Made by a program: the position numbers and the translations under genes. Below the pieces are notes generated by a model. The model saw only the letters and a list, made by a program, of their open reading frames with translations. It searched no databases and had not been told where the DNA came from. A stretch of 64,000 nucleotides of DNA from Vandammella animalimorsus (GTDB taxonomy: Bacteria; Pseudomonadota; Gammaproteobacteria; Burkholderiales; Burkholderiaceae_C), in the NCBI RefSeq assembly GCF_002285285.1, contig NZ_NSJF01000003.1, positions 186,001-250,000 of the forward strand, in the 5' to 3' direction. This document shows positions 38,744 to 48,331 of the stretch, in pieces (position 1 is the stretch's first letter; each line of letters starts with the position of its first letter).

Positions 38744-39373
38744 ATGTTTTCATTTCGGACGATTGCCTCGCCCCTCCAGCCCGCCGCGCGTCTGCGCCGG
38801 CTCCGTGTGCTGCCCACCATGCCCTGGCTGCAGGCCAGTGCCGCCTTGCTGGCCGCTGCGCTGCTGGCAGGCCAGGCACTGGCCCAGACGGTCGAGCACA
38901 CGGAGATCGCCCGCCTGCTGCAAGGCGGCCAAGCCGCACAGGCGCTGAGCTTGGCCCAGCGCGCCATCGAAGCTGCGCCGCGCGACCCTCAATTGCAATT
39001 CCTCAAAGCCAATGCCGAGCTGGCCCTGGGGCAGACCCAGGCCGCAGATGCCAGCCTCACGCAGCTGACCCAAACCTACCCAGAGCTGCCCGAGCCCTGG
39101 AACAACCTGGCCGTGATCCGCGCCGGGCAAGGCCGGCTCGACGAGGCCCAGCGCCTGCTGCAAGAAGCCCTGCGCAACAACCCCGACTACGCCCAGGCCC
39201 ACGCCAACCTGGCCGATGTGCTGGTGCAGCAGGCTGTGCAGCACCTGCACAGCGCCCAGCAGCTGGCCCCGCAGGCCAGCACTGCACAGCGGCTGCAGGC
39301 CCTGCAACAGGCCGTGCAAGCCACCACTGGCAGCAGCGCGCCGCCGCCCGCAGCCGCCCCGGCCAAGCCATGA
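38744..39373 (+). CDS. Secreted TPR protein
   Basis: 209 residues. A hydrophobic N-terminal segment ([20 protein letters not shown]) looks like a signal peptide ending near residue 48, preceded by a basic stretch longer than usual. The mature part has three to four TPR units ([60 protein letters not shown]) and a Pro/Ala-rich end. Periplasmic scaffold suspected. It is the first gene of a probable operon with ppiA, ppiB and lpxH, an arrangement common in Burkholderiales. Confidence 0.8.
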   Translation: MFSFRTIASPLQPAARLRRLRVLPTMPWLQASAALLAAALLAGQALAQTVEHTEIARLLQGGQAAQALSLAQRAIEAAPRDPQLQFLKANAELALGQTQAADASLTQLTQTYPELPEPWNNLAVIRAGQGRLDEAQRLLQEALRNNPDYAQAHANLADVLVQQAVQHLHSAQQLAPQASTAQRLQALQQAVQATTGSSAPPPAAAPAKP

Positions 39374-39506
39374 GGCACCCCACCGGGGAACTTTGCCGAT
39401 AGGGCCTGTTCACACTATGCCCTATGGCCAGCGCCACGCGGCCCGCACTGCACTGCCGGCCCTGCCGCCCCCTCCCATCCATCTCACCACACAAGGAACC
39501 CGTTTC

Positions 39507-40130
39507 ATGCACACCCGCCCAGCCAAACGCCTGACCCTGCGCCGCCTGCTGGCCGCTGCCAGCCTCAGCGCCTGCGCCGCCATGCTGCTGACCAGCCCGG
39601 CAGCCGCCCAAGGCAAGGACAAGCAGCCCGCCGCCAGCCAGCCGCGCGTCAAGCTCAGCACCTCGATGGGCGACATCGTTGTCGCGCTTGAGCCGCAAAA
39701 AGCCCCCAAGACGGTGGAAAACTTCCTGCAGTACGTGCAGGACAAGCACTACGACGGCACGATTTTTCACCGCGTCATCGACGGCTTCATGATCCAGGGC
39801 GGCGGCTTCAGCGCCGACATGGTGCAAAAGCCCACGCGCGCGCCCATCGTGCTGGAGGCAGACAACGGCCTGAAGAACGAGCGCGGCACCATCGCCATGG
39901 CGCGCACCATGGTGCCCAACTCGGCCACCAGCCAGTTCTTCATCAACGTCAACAACAACGTGCCACTCAACGCCACCCCCGGCAACCCCGGCTATGCCGT
40001 GTTCGGCAAGGTCGTCGAAGGCATGGACGTGGTGGACAAAATCAAGGCCGTATCCACCACCAGCAAAGGCCCGCACCAGAACGTGCCGGCCGAGACCATC
40101 ACCATCCTCTCGGCCACCAAGGTCGATTGA
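39507..40130 (+). CDS. ppiA: Periplasmic peptidyl-prolyl cis-trans isomerase (cyclophilin A type)
   Basis: 207 residues; a signal peptide ([20 protein letters not shown], cleaved near AAAQG) directs it to the periplasm. The cyclophilin core has [16 protein letters not shown] and [14 protein letters not shown] with the active-site Arg, Phe and Gln. It assists folding of exported proteins. A ribosome binding site AAGGAA is present. A cytoplasmic paralogue follows 27 bp later. Confidence 0.93.
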   Translation: MHTRPAKRLTLRRLLAAASLSACAAMLLTSPAAAQGKDKQPAASQPRVKLSTSMGDIVVALEPQKAPKTVENFLQYVQDKHYDGTIFHRVIDGFMIQGGGFSADMVQKPTRAPIVLEADNGLKNERGTIAMARTMVPNSATSQFFINVNNNVPLNATPGNPGYAVFGKVVEGMDVVDKIKAVSTTSKGPHQNVPAETITILSATKVD

Positions 40131-40157
40131 TTTTCATCCCTTCACTGAAAGCACACC

Positions 40158-40655
40158 ATGAGCAATCCCAAGGTTCAACTGCACACCACCCACGGCGTCA
40201 TCACCGTCGAGCTGGACGCTGAAAAAGCCCCCAAGTCCACCGCCAACTTCCTTTCCTACGTCAACAGCGGGCACTACGACAACACCATCTTTCACCGCGT
40301 CATCGGCAACTTCATGATCCAGGGCGGCGGCTTCGAGCCAGGCATGAAGCAAAAGCCCACCGGCGCGGAGATCGAGAACGAGGCCAAGAACGGCCTGAAG
40401 AACGACCAATACACCATCGCCATGGCCCGCACCAGCGCGCCACACTCGGCCACGGCGCAGTTCTTCATCAACGTGAACAACAACGACTTTCTCAACTACC
40501 CCGGCCAGGACGGCTGGGGCTATGCCGTGTTCGGCAAGGTCGTCGAAGGCACGGAAGTGGTGGACAAGATCAAGGCCGTGGCCACCGGCCGCCGCGGCTT
40601 CCATGACGACGTGCCCAAGGACGACGTGGTCATCACCAAGGCTGTGGCGCTGTAA
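40158..40655 (+). CDS. ppiB: Cytoplasmic peptidyl-prolyl cis-trans isomerase (cyclophilin B type)
   Basis: A 165-residue cyclophilin without a signal peptide. [15 protein letters not shown] and [14 protein letters not shown] mark the active site. It is strongly similar to the ppiA product just upstream, as expected for a duplication with loss or gain of the export signal. Cytoplasmic folding helper. It is followed by lpxH 10 bp later. Confidence 0.95.
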   Translation: MSNPKVQLHTTHGVITVELDAEKAPKSTANFLSYVNSGHYDNTIFHRVIGNFMIQGGGFEPGMKQKPTGAEIENEAKNGLKNDQYTIAMARTSAPHSATAQFFINVNNNDFLNYPGQDGWGYAVFGKVVEGTEVVDKIKAVATGRRGFHDDVPKDDVVITKAVAL

Positions 40656-40665
40656 CAGCAGCCCC

Positions 40666-41565
40666 ATGGCGCCCGCCAGCCCGCCAACGCCAGCGACAGT
40701 GCCAGCGCTGCCCCCGCAGATTGGCCAGCTGCGCCTGCCCCTGCCGCCGCAGGGCGCCGCGCCGCTGGTGATCGACTGCGTGGCCGACATGCACCTGCAG
40801 CGCAGCCAGCCCGGCACCTGGGCAGCGTTTGCGCACTACCTGCGCCACACCCCGGCGCAGCACGTGCTGCTGCTGGGCGATGTGTTCGAGGTCTGGGTGG
40901 GCGACGACGCCCTGCGCGAGCCCGGCAGTTTCGAGGCCGAGGCCGCCCAGCTGCTGCGCGCCTGCACGCAGGCGGGCAAGGCCTTGTACCTCATGCACGG
41001 CAACCGCGATTTCATGATCGGCCAGGGCTTTGCCCAGGCCACGGGCGTGCAGTTGCTGCCAGACCCCTGTGTGCTGCAACTGGGCAGCAGTCCCGATGCG
41101 CCGCGCTGGCTGCTCTCGCATGGCGATGCGCTGTGCACCGACGACCTGCCCTACCAGCAGTTCCGCGCCATGAGCCGCCAGCCCCAGTGGCAACAACACT
41201 TTCTCGCGCAGCCACTGGCGGCGCGGCGCACACTGGCCAGCCACATCCGCAGCGAAAGCGAGCAACGCAAGCAAGGGCAGGACAGCAGCAACTATGTGGA
41301 CTTGAACCCCGCCGCCACCTGCCAGTGGCTGCAGCACAGCAGCTGCGCCACCCTGATCCACGGCCATACCCACTGCCCTGGCGAGCACGCCCTGGGCCAG
41401 GGCCTGGCGCGCATCGTGCTCTCCGATTGGGATGCCGATGCCCAGCCGCCGCGCCTGCAGGCCCTGCGCCTGCGCAGCGACCAGGGGTTGCACTGGACGC
41501 GCATCGACTTGAGCACCGCTGCCAGCACCGCAGCCAACGATCACGACAACACTGCAGCGCCATAA
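40666..41565 (+). CDS. lpxH: UDP-2,3-diacylglucosamine diphosphatase
   Basis: 299 residues. A calcineurin-like metallophosphoesterase: DMHL (first metal motif, where SDLHL is common), LLLGDVFEVWVGDD, HGNRDFMIG, LSHGDALCTDD and GHTHCP carry the metal ligands in order. It hydrolyses UDP-diacylglucosamine to lipid X in lipid A synthesis at the inner-membrane surface. Longer than E. coli LpxH (240) by an N-terminal Pro-rich stretch and a C-terminal tail. Operon with ppiA and ppiB. Confidence 0.92.
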   Translation: MAPASPPTPATVPALPPQIGQLRLPLPPQGAAPLVIDCVADMHLQRSQPGTWAAFAHYLRHTPAQHVLLLGDVFEVWVGDDALREPGSFEAEAAQLLRACTQAGKALYLMHGNRDFMIGQGFAQATGVQLLPDPCVLQLGSSPDAPRWLLSHGDALCTDDLPYQQFRAMSRQPQWQQHFLAQPLAARRTLASHIRSESEQRKQGQDSSNYVDLNPAATCQWLQHSSCATLIHGHTHCPGEHALGQGLARIVLSDWDADAQPPRLQALRLRSDQGLHWTRIDLSTAASTAANDHDNTAAP

Positions 41566-41622
41566 CCAGGGCCCGTTCAAAGCGCCTACCCGATCACCAC
41601 CTCCATCCTGCCGGCCTTTGCC

Positions 41623-42273
41623 ATGCTTGATCTTCGCCACAGCGGCGTGCAGCACTTCGCCCTGCCCCACGGCCCCATGGAGGTGCTGATCGATGCCGCC
41701 TGCGCCCAGCCGCCGCGCGGCATTGCCTTGATCGCCCACCCTCAACCACTGCTGGGCGGCAGCGCTCGGCACAAGCTGCCGCAGTTTCTGGCCCAAGCCC
41801 TGTGCCAGGCTGGCTGGAGCACCCTGCGCCCCAACTTCCGCGGCGTGGGCGATAGCGCCGGACAGTACGACCACGGCCAGGGCGAAGCCCAGGACTTGTA
41901 CGCCCTGTACCAGGCCGTGCGCAGCGCGCAGCCGGATCTGCCCATTGCCCTGTTGGGCATTTCTTTTGGCGCCTTTGTGCAAGCCTTGCTGGCTGAGCGC
42001 CTGCAGCAACAGGGCCAGCCCGCCGCGCGGCTGGTGCTGGCGGCCATGCCTTGCGGCCAAGTCAATGCCCAGCGCCACTACGCCACCCCCGATGCCATCG
42101 GCGCGCCGCTGGTCATCCACGGCGAGCACGACACCAGCGTGCCACTGCCGCTGGTGCTGGACTGGGCGCGCCCGCGCAGCCACCCGGTGCTGGTCGTACC
42201 CGGCGCCAGTCACTTGTTCACCGGCAAGCTACCACTGCTGCGCGAGCTGGTGCTGCGCCATCTGCAAGCCTGA
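41623..42273 (+). CDS. Alpha/beta hydrolase
   Basis: A 216-residue hydrolase-fold protein with an HPQPLLGGS oxyanion loop, FRGVGDSAG, nucleophile elbow GISFGA (Ser about 109), Asp in HGEHD and His in GASHLF. This is the small 'HPHP' subgroup found across proteobacteria; substrate unknown. It follows lpxH by 57 bp. Its TGA stop is the first three bases of repeat copy A. Confidence 0.75.
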   Translation: MLDLRHSGVQHFALPHGPMEVLIDAACAQPPRGIALIAHPQPLLGGSARHKLPQFLAQALCQAGWSTLRPNFRGVGDSAGQYDHGQGEAQDLYALYQAVRSAQPDLPIALLGISFGAFVQALLAERLQQQGQPAARLVLAAMPCGQVNAQRHYATPDAIGAPLVIHGEHDTSVPLPLVLDWARPRSHPVLVVPGASHLFTGKLPLLRELVLRHLQA

Positions 42274-42411
42274 GAACCTGTTCAAAATCTCGGCGCGAGT
42301 GGGCAAGAAGTGGTTTGCGATGGGCTGCAAGGCTTTGCGAGCGCCGCAGACCGCAGACCGCCCAAATCCGCTTGATTGCACACCGTGCATAGATTTCGAA
42401 CGGCTTTGAGA
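42271..42411. repeat. Palindromic dispersed repeat, copy A (internally deleted)
   Basis: Left end TGAGAACCTGTTCAAAATCT, right end AGATTTCGAACGGCTTTGAG, about 141 bp. The body (GGGCAAGAAGTGGTTTGCGA and CCCAAATCCGCTTGA) matches copies B and C but lacks about 30 bp around the central CCATAGC hairpin. Same orientation as copy C. It lies between the alpha/beta hydrolase and the RNase gene. Confidence 0.8.
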
Positions 42412-42448
42412 ACCCCGCCACCGCCGCCAAGCGACAAACCGGGCGTGC

Positions 42449-42454
42449 GAGAAT
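42449..42454 (+). promoter_or_regulatory. -10-like hexamer immediately before the RNase II-like gene
   Basis: GAGAAT ends 6 nt before the ATG at 42461, with no ribosome binding site, so the start site would fall on the ATG itself. Confidence 0.35.
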
Positions 42455-42460
42455 ACGCCG

Positions 42461-44554
42461 ATGTATTTGTTGTTTGAAGAAGCTGGCAAATTCCAGGCCG
42501 GCCGCATCCTCTCCGAGGCCGATGCCTCTGCCCAGGTCGAGCTTGACAGCGGCAAGCGCGTCAAGGTCAAGAAAGCCAACGCCCTGTTGAGCTTTGCCCA
42601 ACCCAGCCCGCAGGAGCTTTTGGCCCGCGCACAGACCCTGGCACCCGAGATCGATCTGGATCTGGCCTGGGAATTTGCCCCTGAAGACGAATTCGGCTTT
42701 GTCGATTTCGCACGTGAATACTTCAGCGCCGACGCCAGCCTGGCCCACCAGGTGGCCGCGCTGCTGCGCCTGCACGAGGCGCCGCACTACTTTCGCCGCG
42801 CCGGCAAGGGGCGTTTCAAGAAAGCGCCGGAGGACGTGCTCAAGCAAGCTCTGGCGGCGATCGAGAAAAAGCGCCAGCAGCAGCTGCAAATCGATGCCTG
42901 GGCCGCCGAGCTGGCCAGCGGCCAGACGCCCGAGCCAGTGCGTCAGCAGCTCTACAAAATCCTCTTCAAGCCCGACAAGAACGCCCCTGAGTACAAGGCC
43001 GTGGTCGAGGCTGCGCGCCAGACCCAGCTGCCGCCGCTGACGCTGCTGCAAAACGCTGGCGCCATTGCCTCGTGCTACGAATTTCACTGGCAGCGCTTTC
43101 TGTTCGAGCAATTCCCCAAGGGCCATGCCTTTGCCCCCGTCGCTGCGCCCGAGCCCGATGCCCAGTTGCCGTTGGCGGCTGTAGAGGCCTTTTCCATCGA
43201 CGACTCCAGCACTTCGGAAATCGACGACGCGCTGTCCGTGCAGGGCCTGGGCAGCGGCGAAGTCACGCTGGGCATCCACATCGCCGCGCCGGGCCTGGCC
43301 ATCCGCCCCGGCGATGCGCTGGACCAGCTGGCGCGCGCGCGCCTGTCCACCGTTTACATGCCAGGCGCCAAGTTGACCATGCTGCCCGATGCCGTGGTGC
43401 AGCAATACACGCTGGATGCTGGGCGCGCCAACCCGGCCGTATCGCTGTACGTGCGCATCGATGAGGCCAGCCTCACACCCACGGCCTACGAAACCCGCAT
43501 CGAGCGCGTACAGACCAGCCACAACCTGCGCCACGACCAGATCGACCACATCGTCACCGAGGCTTGGCTGGCCGATGCCCAGCTGCCGACCGCCGAAGCA
43601 GCCGATGCCCACGCCAGCGCCGAGCTGCTGGCGCTTCGGCCTCAGCTGGCCTTTCTCTACCGGCTGGCCCAGACGCTCAAGCAGCGCCGCGAAGACGTGC
43701 GCGGCAAGCCCGAGAACTTCAGCCGCCCAGACTACAACTTCCGCCTGTTGGGGCAGCAGGGCGATCTGCCCACAGGCGATGAAACCGTGCAGATCACCAC
43801 GCGCCAGCGCGGCGCGCCGCTGGATTTGATCGTTGCCGAGGCCATGATCGTGGCCAACAGCCACTGGGGCGGCTGGCTGGCGCACTATGGCGTGCCGGCC
43901 ATCTACCGCAGCCAGCACAGCCTGGCGCCGGGCGTCAAGGTGCGCATGGGCACCAAGGCGCTGCCCCATGCAGGCATCGGCGTGCCCAGCTACGCCTGGA
44001 GCACCTCGCCGCTGCGCCGCTATGTGGATCTGGTCAACCAGTGGCAAATCATCGCCGCCGTGCAAGGCGGGCAAACGGCCGCGCTGAGCGCACCCTTCAA
44101 GCCCAAGGATGCGGAGTTGTTCTCCATCATCAGCGCCTTCGATGCCGCCTACACCGCCTACAACCGCTACCAATCCGACATGGAGCGCTACTGGACGCTG
44201 CGCTACCTGCAGCAAAACCAGATCACCGAGCTGGATGCCGCCATCATCCGCGACGCCATCAACGGCGAGCCCGCGCTGGCGCGCGCCGACACCCTGCCGC
44301 TGGTGCTGCGCGTGCCGGGCGGCAGCGAGCTGGTGCGCGGCACGCGCGTGCGCCTGCGCCTGGGCCAGGCCGATTTGCTGGCGCTGGACATCGGCGCCAG
44401 CGTCATCGCCCGCCTGGACGGCCCCGCCAGCGCCGAGGACATCGGCGGCGACGATGCCGAGCAAGAGGACGCCCAGCTCTCCCCGGCCCTGCACATCGCG
44501 CTGGAAGTGTCGCCAGAGGACGACAGCGCAGCCATCGGCGCGCCTGCAGCCTGA
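42461..44554 (+). CDS. RNase II/R-family exoribonuclease (RNB domain)
   Basis: A 697-residue 3'-to-5' exoribonuclease. The N-terminal 230 residues are helical, without clear cold-shock domains. The RNB domain starts about residue 244 with FSIDDSSTSEIDDALSV, carrying the catalytic aspartates, and continues through YAWSTSPLRRYVDLVNQWQI. A C-terminal S1-like region follows. It differs from E. coli RNase II and RNase R in its N-terminus and resembles the group of RNB proteins found in beta- and cyanobacteria. Role: RNA turnover in the cytoplasm. It begins 50 bp after repeat copy A and is followed by tonB. Confidence 0.88.
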   Translation: MYLLFEEAGKFQAGRILSEADASAQVELDSGKRVKVKKANALLSFAQPSPQELLARAQTLAPEIDLDLAWEFAPEDEFGFVDFAREYFSADASLAHQVAALLRLHEAPHYFRRAGKGRFKKAPEDVLKQALAAIEKKRQQQLQIDAWAAELASGQTPEPVRQQLYKILFKPDKNAPEYKAVVEAARQTQLPPLTLLQNAGAIASCYEFHWQRFLFEQFPKGHAFAPVAAPEPDAQLPLAAVEAFSIDDSSTSEIDDALSVQGLGSGEVTLGIHIAAPGLAIRPGDALDQLARARLSTVYMPGAKLTMLPDAVVQQYTLDAGRANPAVSLYVRIDEASLTPTAYETRIERVQTSHNLRHDQIDHIVTEAWLADAQLPTAEAADAHASAELLALRPQLAFLYRLAQTLKQRREDVRGKPENFSRPDYNFRLLGQQGDLPTGDETVQITTRQRGAPLDLIVAEAMIVANSHWGGWLAHYGVPAIYRSQHSLAPGVKVRMGTKALPHAGIGVPSYAWSTSPLRRYVDLVNQWQIIAAVQGGQTAALSAPFKPKDAELFSIISAFDAAYTAYNRYQSDMERYWTLRYLQQNQITELDAAIIRDAINGEPALARADTLPLVLRVPGGSELVRGTRVRLRLGQADLLALDIGASVIARLDGPASAEDIGGDDAEQEDAQLSPALHIALEVSPEDDSAAIGAPAA

Positions 44555-44574
44555 AGTCCCCACCCATATGCACG

Positions 44575-44580
44575 CATAAT
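44575..44580 (+). promoter_or_regulatory. -10-like hexamer immediately before tonB
   Basis: CATAAT ends 8 nt before the GTG at 44589, with no Shine-Dalgarno sequence between them. Confidence 0.35.
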
Positions 44581-44588
44581 CGGCCGCC

Positions 44589-45473
44589 GTGAACAAGCTG
44601 CTCGCCCACTTCAGAAACCTCTCGGCCTTCTCGATCGCTCTGATCGCTTCGTTGGTCGTGCATGCCGTGCTGCTGACGATTCGCTTCGTCAGCCCAGAGG
44701 CCTTTGAACGTACGCTCAGCGCCCAGCCGCTGGAGGTCATCCTCGTCAACGCCCGAAGTGACGACGAGCGCCCCGAGGAAAGCAAAGCCGTGGCCCAGGT
44801 GGCGCTGGCCGGCGGCGGCGATGCCGACAGCGGCCGCGCCACCAGCCCCACGCCCTACGCTGCGCTCACGCGCATTGGCAGCGACACCGAGGACGCCCAG
44901 CAGCGCCAGGAGACCCCGCGCGAGCGCCAAAACCGCCTGCTGGCCGAGCTGCGCGAGCAGGTTGCGCAACTGCCCGTGCCCGACCCGCGCCGCACCGATC
45001 GCACCCCGGAAGAAGTTGCACAGGAGGAAAAGCGCCTGCTGCTGGTCGAGCAGCTTGCCGAGATCGAGCGGCTCGTCAAGGAAGAAAACGAGCGCCCCAA
45101 GAAGCGCTACATCAGCCCGGCCACGCAAGACTCGGTCACAGCCCTTTACCTGGACCACGTGCGCCGCAGCATTGAGGAGCGCGGCACCAGCAACTTCCCG
45201 ACGCAAAACGGCCGCAAGCTCTACGGCAAGCTGATCCTGACTGTGATGATCGACCACGACGGCAGCGTGCTCTCGGCCGAGGTCGATACCAGCTCGGGCA
45301 ATCTGGCGCTGGACGTGCGCGCCCAATCCATCGTGCACGCCGCCGGGCCGTTCGGCCCCTTCTCGCCGGAAATCCGCCGCACGGCCGACCAGATCGGCTT
45401 TACCTCCACCTTCGAATTCCGCCGCGACGCCACACTGGCCACACAGCTGCAAAGCAGGCCTGCCCAACAGTGA
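44589..45473 (+). CDS. tonB: TonB-family energy transducer
   Basis: 294 residues starting with GTG. One N-terminal membrane helix (AFSIALIASLVVHAVLLTI) with a His as in TonB is followed by a long charged, helical periplasmic linker (rich in Gln, Glu and Arg rather than the usual Pro-Lys repeats). A C-terminal domain (YGKLILTVMIDHDGSVLSAE) resembles the TonB C-terminal fold. It would couple the proton motive force to outer-membrane receptors, but no exbB/exbD lie nearby. The linker makes it TolA-like in appearance. It overlaps the GTG alternative start of aroE by 4 bp. Confidence 0.75.
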   Translation: MNKLLAHFRNLSAFSIALIASLVVHAVLLTIRFVSPEAFERTLSAQPLEVILVNARSDDERPEESKAVAQVALAGGGDADSGRATSPTPYAALTRIGSDTEDAQQRQETPRERQNRLLAELREQVAQLPVPDPRRTDRTPEEVAQEEKRLLLVEQLAEIERLVKEENERPKKRYISPATQDSVTALYLDHVRRSIEERGTSNFPTQNGRKLYGKLILTVMIDHDGSVLSAEVDTSSGNLALDVRAQSIVHAAGPFGPFSPEIRRTADQIGFTSTFEFRRDATLATQLQSRPAQQ

Positions 45474-45499
45474 GCAAGCGCCACAGGCTCGCGCAGCCT

Positions 45500-46453
45500 A
45501 TGCCTAACGCCCCCACACCCGCCGCCGCACAGCCCATGCCTGAAGACATTGCAACACAGGCTGAACTGGCAGAACTGATTGCCCAAGGGCAAGACGCCTA
45601 CGTGGTCATCGGCAACCCCATCACCCACAGCCGCTCGCCCGCCATCCACCAGCACTTCGCCCAACTTACCGGGCAGCGCCTGGTCTACGCCCGCTGCCTG
45701 AGCCCCCTGGAGGACTTTGCCCAGACTCTGGACAGCCTGCGCCAGCACGGCATCAAAGGCTGCAATATCACCGTCCCCTTCAAGCATCAGGCCGCGCAAC
45801 TGGCCAGCCAGTGCGATGCGCGCGTGCAGCTGGCCCAGGCCGCCAACACCTTGGTGCTCAACGGCCCGCAAGGCCCGGTGCAGGCCTTCAACACCGATGG
45901 TCTAGGCCTGGTGCGCGACCTGTGCGACAACGCCGGGCTGCGCCTGGCCGGCGCGCACATCCTGCTGCTGGGCGCTGGCGGCGCGGCCGCAGGCGCGTTG
46001 GCGCCGCTGCTGCAGGCCGGCCCCGCCAGCCTGTACATTGCCAACCGCAGCGCCGAGCGCGCCCAGGCCCTGGCGCAGCGCCACGCCGCCCTGGCCGCCG
46101 AGCACGGCGTGCAGCTGCAGGCCCTGGCGCTGGACGAGATCGGCCACACGCCGCTGCCGGCCATGCAATTGCTCATCAACGCCACGGCCAGCAGCCTGCA
46201 AGGCGCTGCACTGCCCATCCAGAACCTGGCGCGCCTGCTGGCGCCTGGTGCCATGGCCTACGACATGATGTACGGCGCTGCCGCCCAGCCCTTTCTGCAA
46301 TGGGTCAGCAGCCAGGGGCAGAACGTCCGTACGCGCGATGGCCTGGGCATGCTGGTGGAGCAGGCAGCCGAATCCTTTGCGCTCTGGCGCGGCCTGCGCC
46401 CGCCCAGCGCGCCTGTGCTGGCGGCGCTGCGCCAGCAGATCAGCGCGCCCTGA
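45500..46453 (+). CDS. aroE: Shikimate dehydrogenase (NADP+)
   Basis: 317 residues. The N-terminal substrate domain has IGNPITHSRSPAIHQ and GCNITVPFKHQA (catalytic Lys), and the C-terminal Rossmann domain has LLLGAGGAAAGAL and the NADP-binding NRSAERA. It reduces 3-dehydroshikimate. Starts at GTG 45470, ATG 45500 and ATG 45536 are all possible; 45500 is a compromise, and the first 35 or so residues are a low-complexity Pro/Ala stretch beyond the family. The stop overlaps the mtgA start (TGATG). Confidence 0.92.
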   Translation: MPNAPTPAAAQPMPEDIATQAELAELIAQGQDAYVVIGNPITHSRSPAIHQHFAQLTGQRLVYARCLSPLEDFAQTLDSLRQHGIKGCNITVPFKHQAAQLASQCDARVQLAQAANTLVLNGPQGPVQAFNTDGLGLVRDLCDNAGLRLAGAHILLLGAGGAAAGALAPLLQAGPASLYIANRSAERAQALAQRHAALAAEHGVQLQALALDEIGHTPLPAMQLLINATASSLQGAALPIQNLARLLAPGAMAYDMMYGAAAQPFLQWVSSQGQNVRTRDGLGMLVEQAAESFALWRGLRPPSAPVLAALRQQISAP

Positions 46454-47217
46454 TGCCCCTGGCCCAACCAGTGCCCGCCACCAACGTGCGCCCAGGCTTG
46501 GTGCGGCGTCTGATTCTGTTCTGCAAACGCTGGCTGGGCATGCTGCTGTTGGCCGGGCTGTGCCTGCAGCTTTACTTTATGGCGCACAGCCTGGCATTGC
46601 GTTGGCTGGAGCCAGGCTCCACCGCCTTCCAGCGCAGCGCGCTGTGGCACATCCTGCAAGGCAGGCAGGACACCCAGGGCCGCCATTGGCTGCACCAGCC
46701 CGTGCCCAGTGGGGCCATCAACGACCATGCGCGCAAAGCCGTCATCGCAGCCGAGGACAATCTATTCTTCCAGCACAGCGGCGCTGACTGGCGCGCCATC
46801 GAACAAGCCTGGCGGCGCAATGCCCAGGGCCAGTCGCGGCTGCTGGGCGGCTCGACCATTACCCAGCAACTGGCCAAGAACCTACACCTCTCGGGCCAGC
46901 GCAGCCTGCTGCGCAAAGGCCAGGAGCTGCTGCTGAGCTGGATGCTCGAAGCGACGCTGCCCAAGCAGCGCATCCTCAACCTCTACCTCAACCAAGTCGA
47001 ATGGGGCACTGGCATCTACGGCATCGAAGCGGCAGCGAAGCATTACTTTGGCGTCAGCGCAAGCCAGCTCAATGCCGCACAAAGCGCCCGCCTGGCTGTC
47101 ATGCTGCCGCAGCCAAGGCGCCTGGGCCTGGCGCCGCACAGCCCCTACATGAACCGCCGCACCCAGGTCATCGTGCAGCGCATGCCGGCCATTGCGCTAC
47201 CATCGCCAGCCCCTTGA
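46453..47217 (+). CDS. mtgA: Monofunctional peptidoglycan glycosyltransferase
   Basis: 254 residues; one N-terminal membrane helix and a GT51 domain with [14 protein letters not shown] and [16 protein letters not shown]. It polymerises lipid II into glycan strands at the inner-membrane surface and lacks a transpeptidase domain. It starts within the aroE stop codon, so translation is coupled. Length typical of MtgA (about 240). Confidence 0.93.
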   Translation: MPLAQPVPATNVRPGLVRRLILFCKRWLGMLLLAGLCLQLYFMAHSLALRWLEPGSTAFQRSALWHILQGRQDTQGRHWLHQPVPSGAINDHARKAVIAAEDNLFFQHSGADWRAIEQAWRRNAQGQSRLLGGSTITQQLAKNLHLSGQRSLLRKGQELLLSWMLEATLPKQRILNLYLNQVEWGTGIYGIEAAAKHYFGVSASQLNAAQSARLAVMLPQPRRLGLAPHSPYMNRRTQVIVQRMPAIALPSPAP

Positions 47218-47230
47218 GCCTCATCTTTCC

Positions 47231-47779
47231 ATGCGCATTCTTGGCATCGACCCCGGCCTGCAAACCACCGGCTTTGGCGTGATCGACGTACACGGCACGC
47301 AGCTGCACTACGTGGCCAGCGGCACCATCAAGACCAACGCCGTGGCGCGTGGCGACCTGCCCGCGCGCCTGAAAATCCTGTTCGACGGCATCGCCCAGCT
47401 CAGCCGCCAGTACCAGCCCGACCAGGCCTGCGTGGAAATCGTCTTCGTCAACGTCAATCCGCAATCCACACTGCTGCTGGGCCAAGCGCGCGGCGCCTGC
47501 GTCACGGCGCTGGTAGCCCAGGGACTGCCGGTGGCCGAGTACACCGCGCTACAGATGAAAAAAGCCGTCACCGGCCACGGCCGTGCAGCCAAATCGCAAA
47601 TCCAGGAGATGGCGCGCCGCCTGCTGCAACTTCCCGGCCTGCCCGGCACCGACGCTGCCGACGCCCTGGGCCTGGCCATCACCCACGCCCATGCCCAGCG
47701 CACCCACAGCGCCTTGCAGAAAACCACCACCTTGCAACGCCGCCAGCACGCCATGTACCGCGCCGGGCGCAGTTACTAG
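47231..47779 (+). CDS. ruvC: Holliday junction resolvase RuvC
   Basis: 182 residues with an RNase H-like fold. The catalytic acidic residues are visible as Asp7 (GIDPG), Glu69 (CVEIVF), Asp141 and Asp144 ([14 protein letters not shown]). It cleaves Holliday junctions in concert with RuvAB. ruvAB are not adjacent; the gene follows mtgA by 13 bp, which is unusual relative to the ruvCAB operons of many bacteria. Confidence 0.95.
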   Translation: MRILGIDPGLQTTGFGVIDVHGTQLHYVASGTIKTNAVARGDLPARLKILFDGIAQLSRQYQPDQACVEIVFVNVNPQSTLLLGQARGACVTALVAQGLPVAEYTALQMKKAVTGHGRAAKSQIQEMARRLLQLPGLPGTDAADALGLAITHAHAQRTHSALQKTTTLQRRQHAMYRAGRSY

Positions 47780-47797
47780 GGCCTGCGCGCCATGCAT

Positions 47798-47803
47798 TAG
47801 AAT
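47798..47803 (+). promoter_or_regulatory. Possible -10 box upstream of the 57-residue gene
   Basis: TAGAAT followed by a GC-rich discriminator, about 120 nt before the start codon. The candidate -35 (TTACTA) has a 19-bp spacer. Confidence 0.3.
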
Positions 47804-47923
47804 CGCGCGTTTTCCCGCGGCCATTGGCCCCCAGGCTGGGGCGCCAACGGGCAATGCGCTTGACCCATCAGGTCGGCGCGCATTGCCCGATTCGCGCCGC
47901 CCTACCCTTCCGCAGGAGCCGTC

Positions 47924-48097
47924 ATGGGCAACAAAATCGTTACCGAAGCCGATCGCAAATTCACCCCGCCACTGCCCGCCCCCAAAGGCTACGCCATGCC
48001 CAAGCATGGCGGCGGCCAGCGCGTGAGCAAGGAGCGCGGCGTGCACACTCGCAGCAAGAAGAACCCGGGCAAGCGCGCGCACAGCGGCGGCTCCTGA
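47924..48097 (+). CDS. Small basic protein, 57 residues, unknown
   Basis: Encodes MGNKIVTEADRKFTPPLPAP followed by a Gly/Lys/Arg-rich tail ending GKRAHSGGS. A good ribosome binding site (CAGGAG, 8 nt before ATG) and the -10-like TAGAAT support expression. Very basic (about 15 Lys/Arg/His), no hydrophobic segment; composition recalls ribosome- or RNA-associated small proteins, but I know no family. It stands alone between ruvC and repeat copy B. A 221-codon frame overlaps it and the repeat but has no coding look. Confidence 0.6.
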   Translation: MGNKIVTEADRKFTPPLPAPKGYAMPKHGGGQRVSKERGVHTRSKKNPGKRAHSGGS

Positions 48098-48331
48098 TCC
48101 CTGACCTGCCCGGGCAGCAGTCTTGCGCCTGCTGTGGCGGCTTGCTTTCTGTGAAGAGCGGGCTGCCTACGCTTTCCACGCCCGGCGCTTTTCTCACTGC
48201 AACGGCGCGCCATGCGCCATCAGCACAGGCCTCGTCGCGCCCCAGTAGTGTCATTGGTGCAACGCAAACCGGCCGTGGCCACGCAAGCCACCACTTGCCG
48301 CAACCCCGCATTGCCCGCACGCACAGGAGCC

